In this document: in pieces, positions 53,218 to 63,571 of the stretch
Layout of the letters: each line of letters opens with the position of its first letter
Numbering within the stretch: the stretch's first letter is position 1
NCBI GenBank assembly: GCA_947462335.1
Contig: OX381714.1
Coordinates: 22,912,618 to 22,976,617 of the forward strand
Length of the DNA stretch: 64,000 nucleotides
Source: Harmothoe impar
Taxonomy: Eukaryota; Annelida; Polychaeta; Phyllodocida; Polynoidae
Direction: 5' to 3'
The notes under the pieces: generated by a model
What the model was told of the DNA's origin: nothing
Databases searched by the model: none
What the model saw: only the letters and a program-made list of their open reading frames with translations
Made by a program: the position numbers and the translations under genes

Positions 53218-54905
53218 GTGAGTCAGACCCCAGAAAAATGGACTATGTTGGTGATTTTTAGTCTTTTTCACCATCCACCAGCCATACAATAAAAATACCT
53301 GCACTATACTAGGTATTTTTGATATCATGCAAGAGGGAACACTCTAGGCTTTCAGAAATTAAAAAAAAAAAGTGAATCGGACATAGATTTTTTGATTTAT
53401 GGCCCCTCAAAGTTGAAAAATACCCCAAAAACGAGGTTCCAGGCAGTTTTAATGTTTTTCAAATGTCCCCTATCACTACTATTGCAATCAGAACCCTTCC
53501 TATTCAACAAATATTATGAGGTATATGTGTTTACTGAAAGGTTAAAGCATTTTTACCTGGATATCTAGCCCAAATTTTTTACCATGGCCCCATCTTTCAG
53601 AAATGGCACTCGTGTAACCTCCGCCACTTTTACTTTCTGGACTGATGTTTGCCTGCTAAGAATAACAATCTTATATTCATTTTACCCTCAATATAAGGAG
53701 GGCTGTGGATAGTAACACTGGGAAAAAAATTGTGGGGCTAACTGTAATATTTGCGGTGCCAGCCCCCGATGAGTGGTTTTGTTACCGAGGTAAAAGTGGC
53801 GGAGGTAACACCGTTAGACCTCAAAAACCGTACAAAATCCTTTCAACTCACTCTTCTAACCTCTATATATCATGGGGACATACATTTTCTATCATTCTGG
53901 CCACTATTTGCAGCCTAAGCTTGCTTCACTGTATTGGGTTACTCTGTTTTCCTTGTTTTGCCGTAACCTCCGCCACTTTTATGTAATCTCCGCCACTTTT
54001 ACTATGATACCACGCCCTAGGCTCAGAATATACTGTGCAGTTAACTGCTCCATAGTTTATATTATACCAGTACCTCCCTTCAAGCTGTTCAGTATGTCAA
54101 ACTTAACATGGGGCCCTATATTTGATTACTGGTAGTGCTTTCCTAGTAAAAGTGGCGGAGGTTACATAAAAGTGTCGGAGGTTACACACGAATACTTTAT
54201 TCAGTCATAGAAAAGTTAATATCAACAAGATCAAAGTGAATCCTCTCCAGCACTTTGGAGAAGTATATATTTTAACACTAAAAGCAAAAAATAATAATTC
54301 CACTATATTTTTGACATGTCAGGATCGACCACCAATCATATATTCTCCGCCACTTTTACTATTTTCAATTATTTGGTTAAAATCCTACTTCCACTCAGTC
54401 AATCAGCTCAATATTCTAGCTAAACATGCCCCTGTGGTACTTCTATCATCCCAAATAGTCATTTTGTCAATATTAGATACTTTATTTTTGCATGCTGGAT
54501 AATTCAATGATAATCAATGATATATGCGTAACCTCCGCCACTTTTACTCACTTATTTCGATAATGATGACAAAAATAGTCTATTTACATGTAAAGTGATG
54601 AATATTATTGAAAGTATACATATTGAAGATAATACACAGCAAATGTTATGATAAACAAGACACTTTTAAGCAAGCTAGAGTAAAGTTTGTGATTCTTGGT
54701 AAAAACTGCAACATTTTCAGTAGTTTTCGAAAGTTTGTTAACCCACAAAATGAAAAGTCTTTGTCTAGTGATTATCAAACTTGGTATGCATGATTATACA
54801 TACCCTAGCTACTTGTAGACAAAATTAAAAGTTACTGTAGTGTTTTTCAGACATTCTATCAAATCTGTGATATTTTGGTCGTAACCTCCGCCACTTTTAC
54901 TCTAG
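53218..54905 (+). mobile_element. Locus B: periodic 20-bp motif array with shared end module
   Basis: The motif GTAACCTCCGCCACTTTTAC occurs nine times: plus at 53614, 53963, 53983, 54340, 54528 and 54881; minus at 53790, 54146 and 54166. Four copies are exact and most others differ by one or two bases; 54340 is the most decayed. Starts are 176, 173, then 163-194 bp apart, the last step (353) being twice the period with one site missing. Doublets sit at 53963/53983 (plus) and 54146/54166 (minus). The left end module (53218-53440) and the stretch up to the first motif align, diverged, with the reverse complement of locus A (13877-14275). No coding frame. Confidence 0.75.
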
Positions 54906-55150
54906 GTTATGTTCACAGGATAATAAAAACTGACCCCCTGGGAGTTAAGCATTCCCTTTGGTGGTTTCATGGACCCAAGATACTGGTCTTTCAATGTAAT
55001 TAACTTGTTTCAAGATAACTTGAGTTTACCAAAATTTTCATTTTGATACCATAGTGCCCCCGTTTAGAGCATTTTTGGGAATTCTGACTCATATAGGGGC
55101 GCTGGGCCTTTATAGACGGCGAGATGGGAGGGGTTGGGAGAAGGGGGATA
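54906..55150. other. Right flank of locus B
   Basis: No shared end module was recognised here, so the right border of locus B is unknown. Confidence 0.4.
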
Positions 55151-55171
55151 GCATGGTTGAGGACGAGAGAC

Positions 55172-55351
55172 TATAAAAGGGGCATAGCTGTAAAAAGAAT
55201 CATGTACACGAGAGTGGGTGGCAAGTCTATTGCCCCAGTTCTCCTCCAGGCGCCTCCTCCAGACTCCAGAGTAAGAAGTATAAACACGACCACGTGGTCT
55301 GGTTACTATGGTAACATAAATCACCCCCTGCGTGTCTGTCACCATGGTAAC
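55172..55351 (+). promoter_or_regulatory. TATA box, palindromic E-box and two X-boxes
   Basis: TATAAAAG lies at 55172-55179. A 12-bp palindrome GACCACGTGGTC (E-box CACGTG) lies at 55289-55300. GTTACTATGGTAAC (55302-55315) and GTCACCATGGTAAC (55338-55351) are RFX X-box-like, the second a full match. The cluster looks like a regulatory region or promoter. Two minus-strand frames and one plus frame cross it without recognisable domains, so its target is unknown. Confidence 0.45.
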
Positions 55352-56110
55352 AAGGTCAATAAGGCTAAGTAGCACTCGGGGAATGTCACCAGGGCATTCT
55401 TTATAGATATATACATATGTCTATAGGCAAAAATGTACTAAACGGTTCAGGGTGTGGGGTCTGCGTTAGTCACAGCCCATCCTACCCATCCTGTCCTAAC
55501 TCAGTGTTAGTATATATTTCCCCTTATGACAATCTTAGCTCTAGCTCGGTGACCACAGGCCTCTCCTGTTTGGGAATCAGATCCCAAGGAGGGAAAGGGT
55601 TGATGTTATTGGCAATATTGCCAACTGCCAGATGACAATGAAACTACACTATGTACCCATCGTCTCCTCAGTACAAAAGGGTTGTAATTTAATGGAGGTT
55701 TGGGTTACGACCCTTTTGAACTAATGGGACAAAATGGTATCTCATAAAAATGTAAATTATGCCTTACTAGCAAAAAGCCGTGTCGTCCTGTCGAATTTTA
55801 TGGACATATAGAACATACGAGGGCTTTATAAAAATGTCTGTGTTCGTCGATTTTTAAAACCCCCGTGTTGTTTGTGTCGATTTTTACCCATGATGGGGCA
55901 CTAAATTCGCTAATCATAGACTCAAACATACTATCGATTTACATATATAGCCTGTGGTCCCACTATTATATTATACTACTGCCACCCATCCTGATCCGTG
56001 TTTAATGCGTGAAACCCACATATTCCACAGTACGATTATTCAACAAGCTTAATTAAACGACCTAAACCATGTTTATAAAGCAATGTGTGGAAAATATGTT
56101 ATAAAAATTC
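55352..56110. other. No recognisable gene
   Basis: TGTCGATTTTTA-type words recur at about 55845 and 55877. Nothing else. Confidence 0.4.
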
Positions 56111-56116
56111 AGAAAG

Positions 56117-56612
56117 CTGTGCGGTAAGAGGGGGTGTAGTGGCAGCAGCTGGTGGTGGGGTACAGAAAGCTGTGTGGTGGGAGGGGTGTACCAGGGGTGT
56201 AGTGGTCTGTATAGAACAGCTGGGTGGTGAGGGGGTGTAGTGGCTGTATAGAACAGCTGGGTGGTGAGGGGGTGTAGTGGCTGTATAGAACAGCTGTGTG
56301 GTGGGAGGGGTGTACCAGGGGTGTAGTGGTCTGTATAGAACAGCTGGGTGGTGAGGGGGTGTAGTGGCTGTATAGAACAGCTGGGTGGTGAGGGGGTGTA
56401 GTGGCTGTATAGAACAGCTGTGTGGTGAGGGGGTGTAGTGGCTGTATAGAACAGCTGTGTGGTGAGGGGGTGTAGTGGCTGTATAGAACAGCTGTGTGGT
56501 GAGGGGGTGTAGTGGCTGTATAGAACAGCTGGGTGGTGAGGGGGTGTAGTGGCTGCATAGAACAGCTGGGTGGTGAGGGGGTGTAGTGGCCTGTATAGAA
56601 CAGCTTGGTGGG
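56117..56612 (+). repeat. 37-bp minisatellite, about 12 copies
   Basis: The unit is CAGCTGGGTGGTGAGGGGGT plus GTAGTGGCTGTATAGAA. Two positions carry a longer variant (GGGAGGGGTGTACCAGGGGT) separated by two normal units, indicating a block duplication. Every unit holds a CAGCTG E-box. The 244-residue minus frame (Thr/Pro/His/Ser-rich) is a repeat translation. Confidence 0.95.
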
Positions 56613-57061
56613 GTATTGAAGCAGGACAAGCTGGACATGCATGTTATAGCAAAACGAGACTCACACCTGGCGGGTTGCTGTTCTGTCGCCTCAGTCGGTA
56701 ACTGCCGAGGAGTTTCTGAAACAAGTGACAGTTCTTTATTACACCAGGCGGTACCTGTCCCATAGACAGGCTTCTGTGGTTTTACAGAGCATATCCAGCC
56801 CTTTAAGCACCGCAGTATCCCTCGATGGAGCACCTGCGAGGATATCTCAACGCTGCTGTGTGGACCTTTGTGCGCCTTTTCTGAGCGCCCTGCCTCTACT
56901 TATCATTGCTATATAGTAATGTACCGATACATGTTTTGAATTGGGGAGAAGTCAATCAACTGCTCCCTCGGCTGTTACTAGCAGGTATATGTGTGCTGGT
57001 CATAGAATACCACATAGAACGGGACTAAAACGCATTGTCTCTGCTAGTTATCCATTTTTGT
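56613..57061. other. Unassigned; MITE terminus fragment
   Basis: CCCTTTAAGCACCGCAGTAT near 56801-56820 is an isolated TTAA-palindrome terminus. The frame 56725-56916 has no recognised domain. Confidence 0.4.
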
Positions 57062-57200
57062 CATTTTAGGGCGGCATAATGTAGTACCGGTAATGAAGAA
57101 ATGCATCATGCCAAATATGGTCGTCATTAAGCATCGTCTTGGTGCATCATGACGACAAATGTCTCGTTTTAGTGACACGCCGTCCCTAAAGGGTTATGCA
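57062..57200. mobile_element. TTAA-palindrome MITE, short copy
   Basis: TTTAGGGCGGCATAATGTAG at left, GAAATGCATCATGCC and GGTGCATCATGACGACAAAT inside, ACGCCGTCCCTAAAGGGTTA at right. Confidence 0.68.
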
Positions 57201-57321
57201 GAAGAACACATAAGAGAGAAATATGAAGTTTAAGCATACTGAGGAAGATGTGCTGGACCAAGACCTTGTGATTGCCTTTGACATGAGGGGACTTGAAAGT
57301 TATATCTCTGCTGGTTATCAC

Positions 57322-57425
57322 AGGACGGCATAAGGCATTAGTACATCATGTCATGGTGGTCACAATGCATTGTCTTGGTACATCATGACGACAAATGTAA
57401 TCTTTTAGCGACATGCTGCCCACAT
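57322..57425. mobile_element. TTAA-palindrome MITE, sister of the 57.06-kb copy
   Basis: GACGGCATAAGGCATTAGTA, CATTGTCTTGGTACATCATG and ACGACAAATGTAATCTTTTA closely parallel the copy 260 bp upstream, including the unusual CATnGTCTTGGTnCATCATG segment. The pair probably arose by local duplication. Confidence 0.65.
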
Positions 57426-57553
57426 TATTACCTATAAAAAGGACTAGGAAGTGTAAGCTCCTGAGAAACATGCCCTTGGCCGATATCTTTGACCTAAAAA
57501 GGCAGTAGACACCCTGCGTCAATCACCCGTACTAAGCACCAACACTGACAGGA

Positions 57554-57586
57554 ACCGGAAGTGGCATTAGCTTCTAGTCACGTGAC
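57554..57586 (+). promoter_or_regulatory. ETS site plus CLEAR-type E-box
   Basis: ACCGGAAGTGG (57554-57564) and the palindrome GTCACGTGAC (57577-57586) lie 12 bp apart. The latter matches the TFEB/MITF/USF-type E-box. It is a regulatory candidate without a recognised target. Confidence 0.35.
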
Positions 57587-57599
57587 CATTGAGTGGCGT

Positions 57600-57838
57600 C
57601 AGATTGGGGCTGTTTTACGCAGATACCCTGTTGGTGGGGGGAGAAGGGGGGGGGGGTCAGCGGTTCGCATTAATTTCGCATTAATTTCGCATTTATTGAC
57701 CTCAAATTGCACAGGGACTATCTTAATATAACTACTTGTTACCTCTGTATGATTTTCGAATTTCATTTTTTTTCCATTGCTACACAATTTGATGGCTTGT
57801 TAGACATACAGGACCTGCACTATATAGGGAGGTAACAA
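57600..57838. other. G run and small TTCGCATTAA repeat
   Basis: A G-rich run lies at about 57636-57656 and three TTCGCATT(T/A)A words lie at about 57664-57695. No gene. Confidence 0.5.
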
Positions 57839-57918
57839 TGGTGACAGGGTAAGCGCTTCTATACTTCCTGTCACTGCTGACAACGTCAGTGTATAGAAGC
57901 GCTGACATTCTGTCACCA
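57839..57918. repeat. 80-bp foldback element
   Basis: TGGTGACAGGGTAAGCGCTTCTATAC pairs with its complement at 57892-57918, with a short loop (TTCCTGTCACTGCTGACAACG region). Probably a MITE of the TGGTGACAG-ended type. Confidence 0.75.
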
Positions 57919-58010
57919 GTGATGGGTGCTGAAATCTACTCCCATTAGATAACTGAGATATCTTAGATAGCTCAGAAAGCCCCCCCGCGCCCCACTGGGA
58001 GCTACAGCTT

Positions 58011-58144
58011 TATCCTTAGCACTGCCATAGCGGGCCAATGTGTATAGTAAAAAGGGCCCCCTGAAAGCCAAGCTTTTGCGTTTGCATTGGAAACAATACG
58101 CTATGGCAGTGGGCCTCCAGAAAGTACTGGCAGTCCTAAGGATA
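58011..58144. repeat. 134-bp foldback element
   Basis: TATCCTTAGCACTGCCATAG at the left pairs with CTATGGCAGTG...CTGGCAGTCCTAAGGATA at the right. The second CTGGCAGTCC word gives two alternative pairings. Confidence 0.7.
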
Positions 58145-59332
58145 ATTATATAAGTTATAACTAGATGGTTTCAGAATGCTGAACTAGTATATATAATATT
58201 ATGCACCGACATATATGCCCCAGCTCCCCGAGCCAAGCTCGCACCATCTCGACCTCTGTGCCGCACCGGCACGCGTCACAGTTGGTACTTTGGATTCCTG
58301 GTTAAAACAGTTCCAGACCACTGGTTGCTGTCTTTTAAAGGAGCAATATCACCACTCAAGCAGCTACCACATAGTAGACTAGAACAGTACTAGAATTGTG
58401 AATGGGACACGCTTGGTGATAATGCCGCTTTAAAACAAGTAGACAGGCAAAGGCGAATGAATAAAAACAAAACAAAACAAAAAACCCAACAAAACAACAA
58501 AGACAGAGAAAATATGTGGCATGTGAAGGGATTATGGCCCCTGATATATCCCAGCAAAGACGCTCGGGTGGCCCGAGGTCGAGATGGGGAGAGTTGTACA
58601 ATACCTCAAATAAACATATCTCAAATAAACCCACTCTACTCTAAACACAGCCCCTCTACCAGTGCCTCCTGAAATATCAACCCCATTTTCTTTTAGATCA
58701 AAGCGTTTTCATTACTGTAAATGATCAAAGTGACTTCTGAGATAAAACTGTCATGATATGGGACCGTGTACTCACCATGGTAGTCTCCATCACTGCAGAG
58801 ACGTCTGAAGTACACAAAAAGACATACCGGTACTTTATATAGTGGTGATATATCCTGACAGTGTAGATTAAGTTAGGTGTTGGATCAGATTGGTTACATA
58901 AAAATACAGGGCATTTATTGTTAGAAGTCATGAAGTTTTTTCTGTTTTCATTTTTTATTAGAGGTTCTTTTCAAATTCTAGGATGAGCCAGCGCCTTTCC
59001 CTACCTCCTCTACGTCACTGCGTGAGGGAGTGAAAAAAGGATGACATTTCTCTGACATCCACCCGAACCTACGGAAACCACCACCCGCGCCCATCCCCGC
59101 ATGTTGTTAAATAGTGACCCAATCGCAGAATGTAAACAGTGTCCAACTCAGACTCAGAGTCAAACAGAGACAGGACCCATCACCTGCTGCACCACATCCT
59201 GATAATATATGCACCGACAATGACATCTAAAAAAACGGAAATATATGGTAGTATGTCGGTATGTGATGATGACCCGAGTCCACCTGTGGGCGCACTCCAC
59301 CCAGGTCAACACAGATAGACGTCTACCATGTA
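58145..59332. other. No recognisable gene
   Basis: An AACAAAAC-rich stretch lies at about 58463-58500. No exon was recognised. Confidence 0.4.
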
Positions 59333-59741
59333 TACACGGGACGAACTTGCCAAGTGACTAGATGCCACCCATTTTACCTGTAATCTTAAAAACCCATTTT
59401 CCCAGTAATCTTAATGATTCCCCCCTCTGCTCCAGATGTGGCCACTGTAAGTCTGCCTGGTCTGCAAGTCTGAATGTCCTTTCCTTTAGTCTTAATCGTC
59501 CCATCCTTTAGAGGTAAATGGGTCGGTTATTGTTCTATTACAGTTTCAAAAAAGAAAAAAGGGGAAAAAAGAAAGGAGAGAGGGGTGCAGAATCCCCGAT
59601 ATATACAGCAATGTTACCAACTTACAGTGGTGCCATCTAGAGGATAGGCCTGGAAACCGATTAAGATTACCAAAAAGGGCTTTTTGAGATTACAGGTAAA
59701 ATGGGTGAGGTCTAGTCACTTGGCAAGTTCGCCCGACGTAC
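59333..59741. mobile_element. Inverted-repeat element, about 85-bp arms
   Basis: GACGAACTTGCCAAGTGACTAGA with CACCCATTTTACCTGTAATC and AATCTTAA on the left (59333-59416) are mirrored on the right (59657-59741). The loop of about 240 bp includes an A/G-rich stretch. No coding frame. A MITE-like DNA transposon; no clear target duplication. Confidence 0.8.
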
Positions 59742-60369
59742 ATACATAGACCCTCCTATTTGTATTATCTTTAGCTATCAGTTCACTTATCGTGTATGGT
59801 TCTGCTACTGTGTACACAGCACAGGCAGCCACTTGAGGTAACCCTTTATAGGCCACGTAATGTATTAATATACTCTGCCCATTTGCCTGCATTGTTTGAG
59901 CTTATCTTCATTACACTTAGTGATCTTACAAATAATGACATATGAATGCAGACAAAAAGTGTCTTCATTTCGCGTCGGACGAGAACATATTTGTGCGTCA
60001 ATTAAATCTGACTTATATGTCGATTATAAAGTGGTATGAAAGTAAAGAATTGATTGTATTTGTCCGTAGTCTTTATGGGACGGTGAACTTATGCCATGTG
60101 TATAATATGTCCATGGGTTTCATTTTGTCTCCGGGCAGATCCCAAAGCTGAGTTATTGAATAGCCGCCCACTATGAGCTCCTATAGCGGTCTACATGTGG
60201 AGGTCGATCAGCTGTGGGTGTGCTGCCCGATACCCTGGCACTGATTCAGCGTCTTAGCGTACGGTTATTGATATGAGACTGTGTGTAGGCTCAGGGGTTG
60301 GCATATTGAACGTCTTACGGCCTTTTCGCTTTCAGGATAGACATTAGATCTTCAACACAGCAACAAATT
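59742..60369. other. Unassigned; MITE terminus trace
   Basis: AACCCTTTATAGGCCACGTAATG near 59840-59862 resembles a TTAA-palindrome terminus. The short plus frame at 59942-60151 has no known motif. Confidence 0.35.
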
Positions 60370-60522
60370 ATTATCTCATTTCAAGAAAATAAGATTATTA
60401 AACTCGACTGGCGGACAAACCACTTGTTTTAAGAAATATTTTCTTAAAACAAGTGGTTCTTAAAACAAGTGGTTTGTCGGCCAGTCGAGTTTAATAATCT
60501 TATTTTCTTGAAATGAGATAAT
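60370..60522. mobile_element. 153-bp near-perfect palindrome (MITE)
   Basis: ATTATCTCATTTCAAGAAAA through TAAACTCGACTGGCGGACAA and ACCACTTGTTTTAAGAA pairs with 60462-60522 almost without mismatch. The centre repeats TTCTTAAAACAAGTGG twice. Confidence 0.85.
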
Positions 60523-61540
60523 TATTTTTGGCTGCCAATATAAATTTAGGTAGGAGCTACGGCACCACAGGTCTACCCATAATAAAATCCTTCTCCTATT
60601 CGTATTCCGATTGTTGCCATCACTGCTGAGTCGGACATGTATAGTACATTTTTACAGAAACAACAGCCGTGGAAATGACGGTGATTCAATGTGAGCTTTA
60701 CTGCATACGTGTATAACTTGGTCTGATTCTATCCACACTCAGCGTCTGTCATTTCGCAACAACCACGATGATTAACTGTAATGATTTCATCATTTATACG
60801 GCGTTCCTCAACAGTGTAAAGGTAATTCTATGAAATAAAGTGGACATGTTATTACAGCCTCTGTAGCTGGAATCACTGTACTCTGCTGATGTTGAACCTT
60901 TGCCAAAAGGAACAGACAGGGTCGGCTAATATCTCACTGTATTCTGTATTATGATGTACACGGCACCCTAGATACCGGATCCACCCCAGGTCAGTGATGG
61001 GGACTACATCCACCAATATGTGGGACACTTATGGTACAGCGCACGCTAACTTGTACAACATGTAAAACCAATTACAAAGATAAATAAACATTTATAAATA
61101 TGTATAGACTCAGGAAGAAAAGTTGTGTTTACTCTCTTTTATATACCGAGTTAAGAAAATAAAACTGATAAAACAATTAAGGCAGGGTCAAATTCATAGT
61201 TTGGAGAGCAAGTGAATGCCTTTTTATGTTTTTATAGGGTCAGACATGATGTTACCATGGTTGAATGATTTTAATAGGAACTTAGTAAATTTCGGTATAT
61301 GGCACAGTGTTATCCATTCGCATTTTGCTTAGATACAATATCAATATCTATTATAAGTCAAACCCAGGTATTCCTCATTCACACCTACCTTATCGGTAAT
61401 CCTCTTTGCTTCCTGGTATCCTCCGGCAATGTGTGTTTGTATCCAGGTATAACACAGTTATGGCGGGATATGGTACCCACCTCTCCCCTCCCGGCACCAC
61501 GCGCCCCACTCAGACACTGAGTGGTCCCGTAGCCTGTGAC
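60523..61540. other. No recognisable gene
   Basis: Nothing recognised. AATAAA words occur at several places without context. Confidence 0.4.
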
Positions 61541-61599
61541 ATAGACCTCCACACACCCACAGGCAGAAACTGAGCAGCACACCAGAATGCTTGTAGAAA

Positions 61600-61882
61600 G
61601 CACAGGCGTCCACTGAGCCGTGTTCTGGTGGAGATGGTCAGTTGTGGCGTGGTAGTATAAAAGTAAAGGCCTGGCACTCTGGTGGTCCGGTCATCTAGGT
61701 GTAAGCACCAGGCCTATACTGGAGCCATCTACTGTGTGCTGTGTAAACTACCTGTATGTAGTGTTTGTTTACGTGGTCACTTAGATGACCGGACCACCAG
61801 AGTGGCAGGCCTTTACTCTTATACTACCACCCCACAACTGACCATCTCCACCAGAACACGGCTCAGTTGGCGCCTGTGGTAG
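61600..61882. mobile_element. Long inverted repeat, about 100-bp arms
   Basis: ACTGAGCCGTGTTCTGGTGG, AGATGGTCAGTTGTGG, GGTAGTATAA and TGGTGGTCCGGTCATCTA on the left (61600-61703) are mirrored at 61776-61882 with few mismatches. The loop is about 70 bp. A short frame with a CxxC pattern crosses the loop and right arm but is not convincing as protein. A diverged unit of the 51.7-kb minisatellite abuts the left end. Confidence 0.85.
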
Positions 61883-62117
61883 AAAGTGTACCAAGGAGGG
61901 GGGGGGGGCGCCGCCATAAGGACACCTGGTGGTGAAATTACGAACCAAAATCTTGGTCTCCAGCTCAGCATACCTTGGGGAAATCCAAATTACGGTAATA
62001 TTACAGGATGTGGCTATCACTCAATGTTACAACAACATTAAATACACTCTCCTCTTTGTGTCTGATACATTCTAGAGGAATGTCTACGCATGGGCAGTGT
62101 AGCCCTTCATGCATATC
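61883..62117. other. No recognisable gene
   Basis: A G run at about 61899-61908; nothing else. Confidence 0.4.
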
Positions 62118-62295
62118 TTTCAACCTTAGATGGCCCAACTGCACAATGTCTTTGGCCATAGACGGTAGTGCCATCTAAGTTACACTCTGCAAACTGCTTA
62201 GTCCACCATCATCTTTCAACCTCAGAGGGTGCAACCTGTCTATGGCCAAAGCCCGGGGCCAAAGATATGATACAGTAAGGCCATCTAGGGTTAAA
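62118..62295. repeat. Imperfect foldback with AACCTTAGATGGCC ends
   Basis: TTTCAACCTTAGATGGCC at the left and GGCCATCTAGGGTTAAA at the right are inverted. Internal words CTTTGGCCATAGAC, GTCTATGGCCAAAG and GTGCCATCTAAG give further pairing. Confidence 0.6.
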
Positions 62296-62479
62296 CGATG
62301 ATGGCGGTCTTGCTACTAAAGGTTGTTAAACATGCTGCTCAGTTTAGGCCTGTGACACAACCCGACATCCACACAGTTATAGGTACCGTGTATACTGGAT
62401 CCCTGGGCTGCTGCCCGTCTATATATGATCCATAACTTAGTAAACCATTTATGGGTGGATAATTAAAAGATATAAATTA

Positions 62480-62695
62480 ATCATGCCGACCCTCCGAGAG
62501 TGTATCATCCCTGTATGATTGGCATGATGCTCGAGTGCAGGTATAGCGAGTCTACTCCCAAGGCATGTGTTTCTACATCATACCAATTGGGAGTTATCAT
62601 CCAGGGTTATCATCCCTGTCATGTGACTGTATCCATGCATCCCGCCGATAACGTAGATAGCCTAGTAAAGCCCTATGCAGCCCTTAAAGAGTTAG
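62480..62695. mobile_element. TTAA-palindrome MITE copy
   Basis: ATTAATCATGCCGACCCTCC, GGCATGATGCTCGAGTGCAG, ATAGCGAGTCTACTCCCAAG and AAAGCCCTATGCAGCCCTTA. Confidence 0.6.
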
Positions 62696-63473
62696 GAGTA
62701 TATACTATGGTGACTAGGTGGAGGGGAGGGCTATCAGTAGTAGACTGGAGGCGGAATCTCAAATGAAGCCCAGAAATCACTTTAGGAGGAACGGAATGTT
62801 ACAGGGTGGCATCCATGCCAGACTTGAAGTATAACACCTACTGAACATATTTAGGGTGGATGCCACGCACAGAAATGGATTTTCAGGTAATTAGGGCTCG
62901 ATAAAGGCGGCCATTAGCCAAATTTACTATTTTTGCAATATCATTAGGAATAATGATGGTAGACATGTGATTAGGGTGTCTAAATCCACATTTTCTGGGT
63001 CAAGGAACACACTGGAAGCATTATCTTTAGTCTCCCCAGCTTATTTTGCCCCTTATAGGCTTAGGGTAGGCCTAAATGAACCAAATTCTCAGTTTTCTTT
63101 ACGTGTGCCATTCTTATTATCACACTTTTATTAATGCAGCAGGAAAACATTTCCAACCAGGGTCTTTATATTCATCTTTGTCTTTGTAGATATCTAGCTT
63201 GATAGTTTATTAAAATAGCTATAATAAGAATATAGGCTTGACGTGCCTAACACATACTTGGGGATACATTATTGGAAGCCATCACAAAATGAATGTGGTG
63301 TAAAATGATGAAAGTTTATTCACAATGCTTTTATTCAGCACACCTGGTCTATTTAACAATTGTGATATTGTGAAAGGCTTATATCAAGATCCATCTAAGT
63401 CTATAACTTATCCAAAGTTCTAAAACCTGTAGCACCATAATGTTTCAATTCTGCGAGGGTTATTAGCAAATGA
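62696..63473. other. No recognisable gene
   Basis: GGGTGGCATCCATGCC and GGGTGGATGCCACGC form a short inverted pair at about 62804 and 62852. AT-rich thereafter. It may be intron or flank of the protein to the right. Confidence 0.35.
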
Positions 63474-63571
63474 TTTGGACACTGTCTGACACAGTCGCCT
63501 CCGATAGCTGGTAAGGGGTGTCAGCCAGTGTTCTCCCATGAGATTGATGAGCAGTGGTACTCTCCAAATAA

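Noticed and set aside
53614..54900. CRISPR array reading of the recurring 20-bp motif
   Set aside because: Spacers are about 150 bp, sites occur in both orientations, there is no cas gene, and the host DNA is eukaryotic.
56099..56833. 244-residue minus-strand frame (Thr/Pro/His/Ser-rich)
   Set aside because: Follows the 37-bp minisatellite exactly; the unique ends show no domain.
61682..61882. 66-residue frame with Cys-pair pattern resembling a small zinc-binding peptide
   Set aside because: It lies in the loop and right arm of a long inverted repeat; no homology recognised and the Cys spacing is not a known finger.
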